Of a stretch of 64,000 nucleotides of DNA, positions 17,058-31,071 are shown piece by piece; position 1 is the first letter of the stretch; each line of letters begins with the position of its first letter. The notes under the pieces are model-generated. The model made no database searches. It was not told where the DNA came from and was given only the letters and a program-made list of their open reading frames with translations. Source of the stretch: Streptomyces roseicoloratus (GTDB lineage: Bacteria; Actinomycetota; Actinomycetes; Streptomycetales; Streptomycetaceae); NCBI RefSeq assembly GCF_004117935.1, contig NZ_SDOY01000040.1, forward strand, positions 61,525 to 125,524, in the 5' to 3' direction. Position numbers and translations under genes: made by a program.

Positions 17058-17605
17058 TTCTCCACGCTCCTGCGTGCTCCGCCGAGCATCAGCTCGGTGA
17101 TCATGTACTGGTAGTCCTTGGCGGCGACCCGGCCGTCCATCACGGCCCAGGCGCCGGAGCCGACGAGGCCGTAGAAGGCCTCGCACAGCCAGGCGGGCGT
17201 CAGGTCGATCCGGAAGACGCCCTGTTCCTGGCCGCGCCGGAAGAGCGCGGCGATGCGGGCGTCGAGCCGGGCCCAGCCCTCGTTCTGCGCGTCCCCCTCG
17301 AACAGCTGGTTCTCGGTGACGAGGAAGGACAGCAGCGGGGCGACGGGCTCCACCTGGCCGACGAGCCGGCGCAGCGCCTCGTCGGCGGGCCCCTCGTCGA
17401 GCCGGACCCGGTCGAGTGCCCGGTCCAGTTCCGCGATGGCCATCTCCTCCAGCGCGCGGATGAGCGCCTCCCGCCCGGCGAAGAGCCGGTGCAGGGTGGC
17501 CCGCCCGACGCCGGCGGCCCGGGCGACCTCGTCCATGGTGGCGGTCGCCTTCACGGAGAGGGTGGCGGCGGCGGAGCGGAGGACATGGGTGCGATCGACT
17601 GCCAT
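17054..17605 (-). CDS. TetR-family transcriptional regulator of the adjacent MFS pump
   Basis: 183 aa from the ATG at 17605 (MAVDRTHVLRSAAATL). An in-frame extension of ten codons exists but would run into the operator. The N-terminal HTH is ATATMDEVARAAGVGRATLHRLFAGREALIRAL. The C-terminal effector domain resembles the TetR_C family found with DHA2 pumps (LTPAWLCEAFYGLVGSGAWAVMDGRVA). The stop overlaps the pump's GTG start. A perfect palindrome lies 18 bp upstream of the start, so autorepression of the pair is very likely. No ribosome binding site is obvious. Confidence 0.9.
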   Translation of the reverse strand: MAVDRTHVLRSAAATLSVKATATMDEVARAAGVGRATLHRLFAGREALIRALEEMAIAELDRALDRVRLDEGPADEALRRLVGQVEPVAPLLSFLVTENQLFEGDAQNEGWARLDARIAALFRRGQEQGVFRIDLTPAWLCEAFYGLVGSGAWAVMDGRVAAKDYQYMITELMLGGARRSVEK

Positions 17606-17622
17606 GAGACAACCATACATCG

Positions 17623-17644
17623 AATGAGACATCAATGTCTCATT
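17623..17644. promoter_or_regulatory. Operator for the TetR/MFS pair
   Basis: Perfect 22-bp inverted repeat with 10-bp arms AATGAGACAT and a 2-bp CA spacer. The region is AT-rich compared with its surroundings. It lies immediately upstream of the TetR gene and about 40 bp from the rightward gene at 17684, so it may also affect that gene. Confidence 0.8.
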
Positions 17645-17683
17645 GAATAAATCGACGCCTCACGAGGCGCGGGAGGGAATCCT

Positions 17684-18199
17684 GTGGGCATGACAAGACC
17701 GTTGCTGCTGATCGACGTGGACGGCCCGTTGAACCCCTACGCGGCGCAGCCCGAACGGCGACCGGAGGGCTACGCCACCCACCGGATGCGCCCGACCGGC
17801 TGGACCGGGGAGAAGCCACTGCGGATGTGGCTGAACCGCGACCACGGCACGGAGCTGCTCGCGCTCTCGGAGGCGTACGAGCTGGTGTGGGCGACGACGT
17901 GGAAGGGCGAGGCGAACGACTGGATCGGGCCGCGGCTCGGGCTGCCGGAGCTGCCGTACATCGACTGGCCGATCATGCACGGGGCCGCCCCGCGCGGGAC
18001 GTTCTGGAAGACCCAGTACGTCCTGGAGTACGCGGCGGGGCGGCCGTTCGCATGGGTGGACGACGACATCACGTCGTACGACCACGCGTACGTGGAGCGG
18101 AACCACGGCACCGCCGCCCTGCTGCTGCGCGTCGACGAACGGATCGGGCTGACCCGGCCGGACTTCGACAGGCTCGCGGACTGGGCGGCGGCGCGGTAG
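17684..18199 (+). CDS. HAD-like domain protein, hypothetical
   Basis: 171 aa from a GTG at 17684, which has GGGAGG about 8 nt upstream; the ATG two codons later is the alternative. N-terminal LLLIDVDGPLNPY looks like HAD motif I (DxD). VWATTWKGEANDWIGPRLGLP may match the Ser/Thr motif II region. FAWVDDDI resembles motif IV with clustered acidic residues. Similar proteins in Streptomyces are annotated as HAD-family or secreted hypothetical proteins. Substrate unknown. It converges on argH with 8 bp between stops. Confidence 0.7.
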   Translation: MGMTRPLLLIDVDGPLNPYAAQPERRPEGYATHRMRPTGWTGEKPLRMWLNRDHGTELLALSEAYELVWATTWKGEANDWIGPRLGLPELPYIDWPIMHGAAPRGTFWKTQYVLEYAAGRPFAWVDDDITSYDHAYVERNHGTAALLLRVDERIGLTRPDFDRLADWAAAR

Positions 18200-18207
18200 G
18201 TGGGGAT

Positions 18208-19647
<1,440 letters not shown>

Positions 19648-19682
19648 TCAGGACAGGTCTCTGGATGTCTCTGGATGTGCGA

Positions 19683-19714
19683 CCGCCTCCCTGCCGCGTG
19701 CAGCAGGGAGGCGG
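19683..19714 (-). terminator. Hairpin between argG and argH
   Basis: Arms CCGCCTCCCTGC (19683-19694) and complement (19703-19714) with an 8-nt loop, 18 bp beyond the argG stop. It may act as a partial terminator or an mRNA-stabilising stem that sets the argG:argH ratio. Confidence 0.55.
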
Positions 19715-19732
19715 CCTGTTCAACGCGCGGGG

Positions 19733-20926
<1,194 letters not shown>

Positions 20927-20954
20927 GGGTTTCTCCTAACCTTCCAACCACTGA

Positions 20955-20991
20955 TGGGTATAACTATGCAGTCCTCCGTATGTTTTGTCAA
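20955..20991 (-). promoter_or_regulatory. argG promoter with overlapping ARG box
   Basis: On the leftward strand, -35 TTGACA (20986-20991) and -10 CATAGT (20963-20968) are 17 bp apart. The AT-rich segment ACTGCATAGTTATACCCA (20955-20972) overlaps the -10 and resembles ArgR operators (TGCATA...TAT). This predicts a short untranslated leader of about 30 nt and repression by arginine-loaded ArgR. Confidence 0.7.
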
Positions 20992-21054
20992 CGCGCTGCC
21001 GCGGCGACGGAAAATCGCAGGCCAGGGCCGAGGCGCCCGACCTAGGCTGCGCGC

Positions 21055-22536
21055 ATGACACACGAGGAGAGGTCGCCGGACGCGGCGATTCGGGGGCTCG
21101 TACGAGGGCGCCGGCTCGCCGTGGCGCTGGACACGTGGCGCCCGGGGGCGTGGCTCGAACTGGACGAGCGCATCCGCTCCGGATACCCCTGGGCCCTGAC
21201 CGACCGCCCCCGGCACGAGTGGCTGACGACCACCGGCCTCACCGGCGCGCTGCGCACCGCGCTCGGCGTGCCCCGGCCGCCCGAGGGCCGAGTAGCCCTC
21301 GCCCTGTGCGACCGCGACGGCCGAGTCCGGGAGGCCGCCCTCACCCACACCGCCGGACGCCCCGCTCTCCTCCCCCTCGTCGCTCTGCGCACCGCCGACT
21401 GGGCCGCGCCCGTCCGCGAGCGGGCTCGCGCCGTCCTCGCCACCGACCTGCCCGGCGCGGACGCCGCGACGCTCGCCGTCACCGCACCGGTGATCCTCCG
21501 GCTCGCGAACCGGAGGCGCGGCGGCACCGCCGCCGACCTGCTCGACGCGTCGCTGCGCACCGCTCCCGCCGACACGGTCACCGCGCTCCTCTACCACCGC
21601 GACCGGATCACCCGGCGGCACGCCCTGGACGTCGCCGTCGACCGCGGACTGCTCGCCCCTGCCGAGCTCGCCCGGCTCGCCGCCTACGACGAGGACACGG
21701 CCCTGCGCGACCGGGCCGCCACCGCGGCCCTCGCCGCGGGCGTGCCCGACGAGACGCTGCCGCTGCTGCTCGCCGCCCGCTCCGGCTCCGTGCGCTCGGC
21801 CGGTGTCACCGCGCTGCGCGCGGCCGGCCGGCCCGCCGAGGCGGAGCCGTTCCTCCACGACCGCTCGGCCCTGGTCCGCGCCTGCGCCCGCTGGGTCCTG
21901 CGCCAGGACGGCCGCGATCCCCTGGCGATCTACCGGGCCGCCTGCGCCGATCCGGCGACCGTGCCCGGCCGGGCACCGCTCGGGCTGGCCGAGTGCGAGG
22001 GCCGGGAAGCCGGGAACGGGCAGGAGAGCGAGGCCCGGGACGCCGAAGACATCGCTGTGCTGGACGGCCTGACGACCCATCCGGTGGCGCGCGTTCGGGC
22101 GTCCGCCGTGGCGGGACTGCGGATTCTGGAGCCCCAGGACTGGCGCAAGGCGCTGCCGCTGCTCGACGACCCGTCGGCGGCGGTGGTGCGCGAGGCCGCT
22201 CGCACCCTCGCCGGGCTCGCCTCCCACGTACCCGCCCGGGAACTGCTGACCCGGGCCGCGCAGGACCGGCCGCATCCGCAACGGGCGGCGGCGCTGCGGG
22301 TTTTCTCGGAGCGCCACGACATGCCCCGGATCCTCTGCGCCCTGCGCATGCTGGACGACCCGGACCCCCGGCTGCGCGAGCGGGCGGTCACGGTGGCTCG
22401 CCGCGCCTGGTGGTGCACGCACCGCGGCGACCGGATCGTGGCCGAGGAGTGCCTCGGCCTCCTGGAGCGACACCATGACGCGTTTCCGGAGTGGATGTCC
22501 ACGTCGATCCGCAAGGGCCTGCAGCACTTCACGTGA
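21055..22536 (+). CDS. HEAT/PBS-lyase-like repeat protein, hypothetical
   Basis: 493 aa, rich in Arg, Leu and Ala. It reads as about ten 30-residue helical repeats, for example GRVREAALTHTAGRPALLPLV, DRAATAALAAGVPDETLPLLL and PRLRERAVTVARRAWWC. This is the pattern of HEAT/armadillo-type solenoids that act as protein-binding scaffolds. No catalytic motif, signal peptide or membrane helix is seen. ATG at 21055 lies 64 bp beyond the argG -35 hexamer. It is followed closely by the PPOX-like gene in the same direction. Function unknown. Confidence 0.75.
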   Translation: MTHEERSPDAAIRGLVRGRRLAVALDTWRPGAWLELDERIRSGYPWALTDRPRHEWLTTTGLTGALRTALGVPRPPEGRVALALCDRDGRVREAALTHTAGRPALLPLVALRTADWAAPVRERARAVLATDLPGADAATLAVTAPVILRLANRRRGGTAADLLDASLRTAPADTVTALLYHRDRITRRHALDVAVDRGLLAPAELARLAAYDEDTALRDRAATAALAAGVPDETLPLLLAARSGSVRSAGVTALRAAGRPAEAEPFLHDRSALVRACARWVLRQDGRDPLAIYRAACADPATVPGRAPLGLAECEGREAGNGQESEARDAEDIAVLDGLTTHPVARVRASAVAGLRILEPQDWRKALPLLDDPSAAVVREAARTLAGLASHVPARELLTRAAQDRPHPQRAAALRVFSERHDMPRILCALRMLDDPDPRLRERAVTVARRAWWCTHRGDRIVAEECLGLLERHHDAFPEWMSTSIRKGLQHFT

Positions 22537-22570
22537 GGCCCGGAGAACGCCTTCACGAAGAATGGACACC

Positions 22571-23167
22571 ATGGGAAAAACATATGAACGCATCGACGGA
22601 CGGCTCCGCGCCTTCATCGAGGCCCAGCCCCTCTTCTTCACCGCGACCGCGCCGCTCGCCGGCGACGGCACCGTCAACCTCTCGCCCAAGGGGCTGACCG
22701 GTTCCTTCGCCGTCGTCGACGAACGGACCGTCGCCTACCTGGACTTCGCCGGTTCCACCTCCGAGACCGTCGCCCACCTCCGCGAGAACGGACGCATCAC
22801 CCTGATGTGGTGCGCCTTCCAGGGGCCGCCGAACATCGTGCGGATCCACGGGCGCGGCGAGCCGGTGTTCCGCGACGACCCGCGCTGGGCGGAGCTCATG
22901 GGGCACTTCGACGGGATCGAACCGGAGCCGCACGGACTGCGGGCGATCATCGTCGTGCACGCCGAACTCGTCCGGGACAGCTGCGGTTACGCCGTGCCGT
23001 TCATGTCGTACGACGAGGACCGCGACCTGCACGGGAAGCGCTTCGCGCGGGAGGACGACGCCTCGCTGAGCGCGTACTTCGCGAAGAAGGAGCACATCGC
23101 GACGAGCATCGACGGCCTGCCGGGGCTGCCGCTCCCGCTGCCGCCGCTCCCCCGCCCGGGTGAGTAG
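22571..23167 (+). CDS. Pyridoxamine 5'-phosphate oxidase-family (split barrel) protein
   Basis: 198 aa from the ATG at 22571 (MGKTYERIDGRLRAFIEAQPLFFTATA); an ATG three codons earlier is equally possible. The PPOX/FMN split-barrel core is VNLSPKGLTGSFAVVDERTVAYLDFAGSTSETVAHL followed by RITLMWCAFQGPPNIVRIHGRGEPVF. Such proteins bind FMN, F420 or haem; members annotated as pyridoxamine 5'-phosphate oxidases rarely have that activity. The C-terminus is Pro-rich. Biological substrate not predictable. Confidence 0.8.
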   Translation: MGKTYERIDGRLRAFIEAQPLFFTATAPLAGDGTVNLSPKGLTGSFAVVDERTVAYLDFAGSTSETVAHLRENGRITLMWCAFQGPPNIVRIHGRGEPVFRDDPRWAELMGHFDGIEPEPHGLRAIIVVHAELVRDSCGYAVPFMSYDEDRDLHGKRFAREDDASLSAYFAKKEHIATSIDGLPGLPLPLPPLPRPGE

Positions 23168-23215
23168 CCGGGCGGCGGACCCGGACGCGCCGAGGAGACA
23201 CCCTAGCCTCGCGGC

Positions 23216-23902
23216 ATGCGCACCCTTCTCGCACTCGGCGCCCTGGCGGCGGCGCTCGCCCTCCCCCGGCCTCCCGTGCCCCTGCCCGAGCGGATGGCCG
23301 ACACCGGCGGCGGCTCGCAGCTGATCACCGCCGTGGCCGCGGACGCGGCCGCCACGACCGGGACCGTCACCTGGTGGGACCGGCGCGGCGGCCGGTGGAC
23401 GCGGACGGGCTCGGCACCGGCACGCTTCGGGGCCAACGGCCTGGCCGAGGGCGCGGCCCGGCGGCAGGGCACGAACACCACGCCGACCGGCCTGTACGGC
23501 CTGCCGTACGCCTTCGGGATCGCACCGGCGCCGGCCGGGACGGCGTACCGGTACGCGCGGGTGACGGACCGGTCCTGGTGGTGCCAGGACAACGAGTCGG
23601 CCGCGTACAACCGCTGGGTGGAGGGGCTGCCGGCGGACTGCCGGGCCGCCGAGTCGGAGCATCTGGCGGACTACGGACGGCAGTACGCGCACGCGCTGGT
23701 GATCGGGTTCAACTACGACCGTCCGGTGCGCGGGCGCGGCGCCGGCATCTTCCTGCACGTCGACGGGCGCGGGGCGACGGCCGGGTGCGTGTCCGTGCCG
23801 GCGGACGCGATGCGCAGGATCCTCACCTGGGCGGACCCGCACCGCCGACCGCACATCGCCGTCGGCACGCGGGGCGGACCGACGGCGATCATGCGGTACT
23901 AA
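23216..23902 (+). CDS. Secreted L,D-transpeptidase (YkuD fold) family protein
   Basis: 228 aa. N-terminal signal peptide MRTLLALGALAAALALP. The catalytic motif is the IFLHVDGRGATAGCVSVP stretch, with His181 and Cys191 in the HxxxxxxxxGC arrangement of YkuD L,D-transpeptidases. Upstream are TGLYGLPYAFG and ALVIGFNYDRPVRGRGAG. Such enzymes make 3-3 peptidoglycan cross-links or attach proteins to the wall; this short form lacks a visible peptidoglycan- or Ig-like binding domain. ATG at 23216. Convergent with argR, 74 bp apart. Confidence 0.85.
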   Translation: MRTLLALGALAAALALPRPPVPLPERMADTGGGSQLITAVAADAAATTGTVTWWDRRGGRWTRTGSAPARFGANGLAEGAARRQGTNTTPTGLYGLPYAFGIAPAPAGTAYRYARVTDRSWWCQDNESAAYNRWVEGLPADCRAAESEHLADYGRQYAHALVIGFNYDRPVRGRGAGIFLHVDGRGATAGCVSVPADAMRRILTWADPHRRPHIAVGTRGGPTAIMRY

Positions 23903-23976
23903 CGCGCGTGCCGGACACCGCCGGGCAGACGGGACTCTCGGCACACGCCCTAAGGGCGCGGGCTGCTGACGGGAGC

Positions 23977-24513
23977 TCAGCGTTCCTTCTGGGCCAGGCG
24001 GAGCAGGTGGTCGGCGAGGGCCTGGCCGCCGGCCGGGTCACGGGAGATGAGCAGCAGGGTGTCGTCGCCCGCGATCGTGCCGAGGATCGCGTGGAGTTCG
24101 GCCTGGTCGATGGCCGACGCGAGGAACTGGGCGGCGCCCGGCGGGGTGCGCAGCACCACCAGGTTGGCCGAGGCCTCGGCGGAGATCAGCAGTTCGCCGG
24201 AGAGGCGCCGCATGCGCTCCTCCTTGGCGGACTCGCCCAGCGGTGCCTGCGGGGTGCGGAAACCGCCCTCGCTGGGCACGGCGTAGATGAGTTCGCCGCC
24301 GGTGTTGCGGATCTTCACCGCGCCGAGCTCGTCGAGGTCGCGGCTGAGCGTCGCCTGGGTGACGCTCAGCCCGTCGTCGGCGAGGAGCTTGGCGAGCTGG
24401 CTCTGCGAGCGCACCGGCTGCCGGTTGAGGATGTCGACGATCCTGCGGTGGCGTGCGGTACGGGTCTGCGGAACGGACGGCCCGCCGTGCTCGTTCTCCT
24501 GCGCGTCGGTCAT
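23977..24513 (-). CDS. argR: Arginine repressor ArgR
   Basis: 178 aa. The N-terminal winged HTH (residues about 20-75) contains [34 protein letters not shown]. The C-terminal hexamerisation and arginine-binding domain includes [21 protein letters not shown]. It binds ARG boxes when loaded with arginine and represses the biosynthetic genes. ATG at 24513 is 7 bp after the argD stop, so it belongs to argC-J-B-D-R and likely represses itself. ARG-box-like sequences are visible upstream of argC and argG. Confidence 0.96.
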   Translation of the reverse strand: MTDAQENEHGGPSVPQTRTARHRRIVDILNRQPVRSQSQLAKLLADDGLSVTQATLSRDLDELGAVKIRNTGGELIYAVPSEGGFRTPQAPLGESAKEERMRRLSGELLISAEASANLVVLRTPPGAAQFLASAIDQAELHAILGTIAGDDTLLLISRDPAGGQALADHLLRLAQKER

Positions 24514-24520
24514 CGTCGTC

Positions 24521-25774
24521 TCATTCTCCGGTTCGTCCTTGCCCGTTCGCCTCGTCCAGGACGCCGGGCAGGGCCTGGACGAAGGCGTCCGCCTCGGCGT
24601 CGGTGAGGACCAGCGGAGGCATGATCCGTACGACATCGGGAGCGGGCGCGTTCACCAGGAGACCGGCGTCCTGGGCCGCCTGCTGCACCTGGGGTGCGAG
24701 GGGCCCGGTGAGCACGATACCCAGCAGGAGGCCCGCGCCACGGACGTGGGAGACCAACGGGTGGCCAAGAGCCTCGATTCCCTGGCGCAGCCGCTCCCCG
24801 ACCGCCTTGACGTGGTCGAGGGCCGCGTCGGCGGCGAGGGTGTCGAGGACGGCGAGTCCGGCGGCGCAGGCGACCGGGTTGCCGCCGAAGGTGGTGCCGT
24901 GGTGGCCGGGCGCGAAGAGCTCCGCGGCCTTGCCGAAGGCGACGGTCGCACCGAGCGGCAGCCCGCCGCCGAGGCCCTTGGCGAGGGTGACGACGTCCGG
25001 TTCGGCGCCTTCGTGGGCCTGGTGCTCGAACCAGTGGCCGCACCGGCCGATGCCGGTCTGCACCTCGTCGAGGACGAGCAGGGTGCCGGTGGCGCGGGTG
25101 ATCTCGCGGGCGGCCTTCAGGTAGCCGGGCGGCGGGACGACGACGCCGATCTCGCCCTGGACCGGCTCGATGATGACGAAGGCGGTGTCCTCGGTGACCG
25201 CGGCCCGCAGTGCTTCGACGTCCCCGAACGGCACGTGGGTGACCTCGCCGGGCAGGGGCAGGAAGGGGGTCTGCTTGCCGGGCTGTCCGGTGAGCGCGAG
25301 GGCGCCCATGGTCCGGCCGTGGAAGGCGCCGTCGGTGGCGACCATGTGGGAACGGCCGGTGAGCCGGCCGAGCTTGAACACGGCCTCGTTGGCCTCGGCG
25401 CCCGAGTTGCAGAAGAAGACCTTGCCGGGGCGGCCGAAGAGACCGAGGAGCCGCTCGGCGAGCGCGACGGGCGGCTCGGCGACGAACAGGTTGGAGACGT
25501 GGCCGAGGGTCGCGATCTGCCGCGACACGGCCTCGACGACGGCCGGGTGGCCGTGGCCGAGCGCGTTGACGGCGATGCCGCCGACGAAGTCGAGGTACTC
25601 CTTGCCGTCGGCGTCCCAGACCCGGGCGCCCTCGCCGCGGACGAGCGGCAGCCGGGGCGTGCCGTAGTTGTCCATGAGGGCGCCCTGCCACCGCCGGGTC
25701 AGTACGGCGTTGCCGGTCGGTTCGGAGCTGCCCGTCGGCTCGGCGTTCCCGGTCGGCTCGGCGTTCCCGGTCAT
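24521..25774 (-). CDS. argD: Acetylornithine aminotransferase
   Basis: 417 aa class III PLP aminotransferase. The PLP lysine lies in [14 protein letters not shown]. Other blocks are [32 protein letters not shown] and [15 protein letters not shown]. It interconverts N-acetylglutamate semialdehyde and N-acetylornithine. The ATG at 25774 overlaps the argB stop by ATGA and has GGGGGAG nearby. The extreme N-terminus carries about four short repeats of the type (E)PTGNA/S ahead of the conserved [14 protein letters not shown], apparently a recent repeat expansion. Confidence 0.96.
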   Translation of the reverse strand: MTGNAEPTGNAEPTGSSEPTGNAVLTRRWQGALMDNYGTPRLPLVRGEGARVWDADGKEYLDFVGGIAVNALGHGHPAVVEAVSRQIATLGHVSNLFVAEPPVALAERLLGLFGRPGKVFFCNSGAEANEAVFKLGRLTGRSHMVATDGAFHGRTMGALALTGQPGKQTPFLPLPGEVTHVPFGDVEALRAAVTEDTAFVIIEPVQGEIGVVVPPPGYLKAAREITRATGTLLVLDEVQTGIGRCGHWFEHQAHEGAEPDVVTLAKGLGGGLPLGATVAFGKAAELFAPGHHGTTFGGNPVACAAGLAVLDTLAADAALDHVKAVGERLRQGIEALGHPLVSHVRGAGLLLGIVLTGPLAPQVQQAAQDAGLLVNAPAPDVVRIMPPLVLTDAEADAFVQALPGVLDEANGQGRTGE

Positions 25775-26699
25775 TTCTCCCCCTGGTCGCTCGGGTGGTC
25801 CGAGCCGTCGGTGTCGTCCGGCACGACCATCGTGCCGATGCCCTCGTCGGTGAAGATCTCCAGCAGGATGGAGTGCTGGACGCGGCCGTCGATGACGCGG
25901 GCCGTGGTGACGCCGTTGCGCACGGCGTGCAGACAGCCCTCCATCTTCGGGACCATGCCGCTGGAGAGCTCGGGCAGCAGCTTCTCCAGCTGGCTCGCGG
26001 TGAGCCGGCTGATGACCTCGTCGCTGTGCGGCCAGTCCTCGTAGAGGCCCTCGACGTCGGTCAGGACCATCAGTGTTTCGGCGCCCAGCGCCGCAGCGAG
26101 TGCCGCAGCCGCCGTATCAGCATTGACGTTGTAGACATGGTCGTCGTCCTGGGAGCGGGCGATGGAGGAGACGACGGGGATGCGTCCGTCGTCGAGGAGG
26201 GCCTGGATGGCGCCGGTGTCGAGGGAGGTGATCTCGCCGACCCGGCCGATGTCGACCTGCTCGCCCTCGATGAGCGGCTGGTGTTTGACGGCCGTGATGG
26301 TGTGGGCGTCCTCGCCGGTGAGGCCGACGGCGAGCGGGCCGTGCCGGTTGAGCAGCCCGACGAGCTCGCGCTGGACCTGGCCGGCGAGCACCATCCGTAC
26401 GACGTCCATGGCCTCGGGCGTGGTCACCCGCAGACCGGCCTTGAACTCGCTGACCAGGCCGGCCTGGTCGAGGGCGGCGCTGATCTGGGGGCCGCCGCCG
26501 TGCACCACGACCGGCCTGAGGCCGGCGTGGTGCAGGAAGACGACGTCCTGGGCGAACGCGGCCTTGAGGTCCTCGTCGATCATGGCGTTGCCGCCGAACT
26601 TGATGACGACGGTCTTGCCGCGGTGCCGGGTGAGCCAGGGCAGCGCCTCGATGAGGGTCTGGGCCTTGGGGAGCGCGGTGTGCTTCCGCGTGGCGTTGG

Positions 26700-26703
<4 letters not shown>
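25771..26703 (-). CDS. argB: Acetylglutamate kinase
   Basis: 310 aa. The amino-acid kinase motifs are [12 protein letters not shown] near the N-terminus, [10 protein letters not shown] and the [20 protein letters not shown] segment. It phosphorylates N-acetylglutamate, usually the arginine-feedback-inhibited step. N-terminal residues [24 protein letters not shown] include the helix typical of arginine-sensitive NAGKs. ATG at 26703 overlaps the argJ stop (ATGA). A C-terminal Asp/Ser-rich tail follows [10 protein letters not shown]. Confidence 0.96.
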
Positions 26704-29011
<2,308 letters not shown>

Positions 29012-29064
29012 TCACTCCTGTGGACCGTCCGGACGGACGTCCGCCCGAGCAGGAGTGGGACCCG

Positions 29065-29484
29065 ATGCGTGAGCAGGAGCGAGACTCGATGGACGAGAAG
29101 ACCTTTCCGCCGGCAGCACGGCCTGCCGGCGACCCGGCGCGGGACCGGGCGGTCGTGGACGTGTTCCTCAGCGCGGTGCTCCACCCGGACCCGCGCCTCC
29201 TCGCCGCCGTCCTCCATCCCAGCGTGGTCGCCCGCTCCGAGCACGGCACGACCGTGGGCGCGCCCGCCGTCGCCGAGGAAACCACGTCCGCACTGACCCA
29301 CCGGGCCGGACGGGTGGCCCGTCCGGCACTGGTCGGCGGCGCGCTCGGGGCGGTCGCGTTCGACGACGGACGGCCCGTGACGGCGGTCGCGTTCACCCTG
29401 CGCGCGGGCCGGATCACGGCACTCGCCATCACGACGGGCGAGGACCGGGTACGGGCGCTGGGACTGCGGTTCCCGGAGCAGTAA
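29065..29484 (+). CDS. Hypothetical protein, possibly NTF2/SnoaL-like fold
   Basis: 139 aa from the ATG at 29065 with GCAGGAG 9 nt upstream. The body has DRAVVDVFLSAVLHPDPRLLAAVLHPSVVARSEHG, a VAFDDGRPVTAVAFTLRAGRITALAITTG strand pair and a final LGLRF. This helix-then-sheet order resembles the SnoaL-like domain at the C-terminus of some ECF sigma factors, which have a very similar RPVTVVAFTVAGGRI strand. There is no sigma region here, so it is either a free-standing domain or a truncated remnant. Its stop codon opens a tandem repeat array. Confidence 0.6.
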   Translation: MREQERDSMDEKTFPPAARPAGDPARDRAVVDVFLSAVLHPDPRLLAAVLHPSVVARSEHGTTVGAPAVAEETTSALTHRAGRVARPALVGGALGAVAFDDGRPVTAVAFTLRAGRITALAITTGEDRVRALGLRFPEQ

Positions 29485-29660
29485 GGCGCGGGGGCCGGCG
29501 CAGTGAGGCGGGCGCAGGGGCCAGGGCAGTGAGGCGGGCGCACGGCCCAGGGCGATGAGGCGGGCGGGGGTTCGGGGTGGTGAGGAGCGCGTGGGTTCCC
29601 GAGCGGTGAGGAGCGCGTGGAGCGATGAGGCGTGGGTTCCCGTAGCAGCGAGGAGGGCGC
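29476..29660 (+). repeat. Degenerate tandem array starting at a stop codon
   Basis: About eight imperfect units of 18-30 bp sharing the core CAGTGAGGCGGGCGCAG or GGTGAGGAGCGCGTGG. The first unit contains the real stop (GAGCAGTAAGGCG) of the gene ending at 29484. No gene-like frame lies in 29485-29714. Confidence 0.7.
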
Positions 29661-29714
29661 CGGGGGGTGCCCCCGTGTGATGGGTCAAGGGAAACCGGGG
29701 TGCGATCGGTGGGC

Positions 29715-30221
29715 ATGCCGAGGCAGCATGGCGCCGTGTCCGATCTGCTGTGGGATGACGTGAAGTGCTTCTTCGACCCGGACCTGATGGGGGCGCTGCC
29801 GGACGTGCGGGTCCCGGATGCCTCGGTGGAGGACTGGCAGTCGGTCCTCGACTTGATCGCGGAGAAGGGCTGGCCGTGCCAGTACTCCGAGGGAGACATG
29901 GCGCTTCCGGTGCCTCGGGCGGAGGAAGTGCTGTACCGCCCGGCGGATGCCGAGTGCCCTGAGCTGCGGGTCCGGCCGTCTGCCGAGGTGCTGGCGATCT
30001 TCCGTTTCCACGCCGATGTCGAAGTCGACTTCGACGTCGACCTGCGGGAGTTGCAGGGCCAGGATCGACTCGATGTGTTCTGCGGCTTCCTCCGGGAGAT
30101 CGGGCGGCGGCTGGGCAAGCCGGTGCTGATGGACCCGGAAGGCGACGACGACCATCCGGTGCTCGGCTTCGATGTCGAGGCCGATCGAGTCGTTCTCCTT
30201 GCAGAACCGCAGGTCGGGTGA
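29715..30221 (+). CDS. Hypothetical acidic protein
   Basis: 168 aa from the ATG at 29715 (GGTGGG just upstream); a GTG at 29736 is the alternative. The protein is acidic: LLWDDVKCFFDPDLMGALPDVRVP, then a DASVEDWQSVLDLIAEKGW helix, a VEVDFDVDLRELQGQDRL segment and a C-terminal hydrophobic strand. No signal or TM segment. I do not recognise the family. Codon third positions are less GC-rich than in neighbours. Together with the adjacent IS110 remnant this suggests an acquired accessory gene. Confidence 0.65.
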   Translation: MPRQHGAVSDLLWDDVKCFFDPDLMGALPDVRVPDASVEDWQSVLDLIAEKGWPCQYSEGDMALPVPRAEEVLYRPADAECPELRVRPSAEVLAIFRFHADVEVDFDVDLRELQGQDRLDVFCGFLREIGRRLGKPVLMDPEGDDDHPVLGFDVEADRVVLLAEPQVG

Positions 30222-30991
30222 CTGCGGTCGAGGGCTGCGGTTCGCGGAAGGTGCCGTCGCGGAGCATCGCGAACTGCGGGTCGGCCCGGCGTCTGGCGAG
30301 GCAGAGCAGGGCCTGGGTGGCGCTTCCCCGGGCGATCTTCTTGGCGTAGCAGGCCCGGGACGCGAGGTCGCCCAGGTCTGCGAAGGCAGAGATGTGGCCG
30401 CCGGCCGGCCCTGCGCATCTGGGCCGGTGATCCGAACCGTTCCAGCAGCGCAAGGACGGCCGAGTGCTGCAACCGTGGCCCCCGGACCCGTTCCAGCGAC
30501 GGATGGTTCCGGGTCGGCAGGCCGTGCAGCCGGTTGGCGCCCCGGGTTGGCCTCTCCGGAGCAGGCCGTCGTCGAACCCGACGATCATCTCCAGCCCGGC
30601 GATCTCGTCCTCGTCGTCGATCGCCCGCAGCGTGTGCGGCATCGCGGGGGCCGCGTCCGCGATGATGAACGCGTCCCTCGCGTCCGTCTTCGCCTCCCCG
30701 GGGCAGAGGCCAGCGATCCGCCGCATCGTCGACCCGGGCAGGTAAGCGATCGGGCAGCCCATGTCCCGTGACCGCCGACGGCAGGGCTCGGATCGAGGCC
30801 GGCTGGTCGACCACCACCAGCACCGTTCCGTGCTTGGCCTGGAGCTTGGCGAACAGCTCGCGGAGCTTGGGGTCGGGGTGGGGCAGGCGCTTGGCGAACG
30901 CCTTCTCGCCGACCGGGGTGACAGCGGTGGCGGGCGCCGCGTCGGAAAACCGGATGCGTCCCGCCACCCGGTCCCCTAACGTCGGACGCAT
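30222..30991 (-). pseudogene. Decayed IS110-family transposase
   Basis: Leftward fragments of an IS110/IS116/IS902 transposase in changing frames. The N-terminal part has KLRELFAKLQAKHGTVLVVVDQPASI. A frameshift near 30765 leads to IAYLPGSTMRRIAGLCPGEAKTDARDAFIIADAA, containing the DEDD-domain KTDARDA motif. A third piece reads PSLERVRGPRLQHSAVLALLERFG in the first frame. About 150 residues of the central region are missing. The C-terminal YAKKIARGSATQAL and FAMLRDGTFREP then appear in the second frame. The first residues of the RuvC-like domain are absent too. It cannot make an active transposase. No terminal repeats were identified. Confidence 0.8.
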
Positions 30992-31071
30992 GTCTACGCC
31001 CCGAATTTCCTAGCCGAGGACCCACTTCCACGCCACCCGTGTGTCCTTCAGCTTGTTCGGAGCGTCATCCC

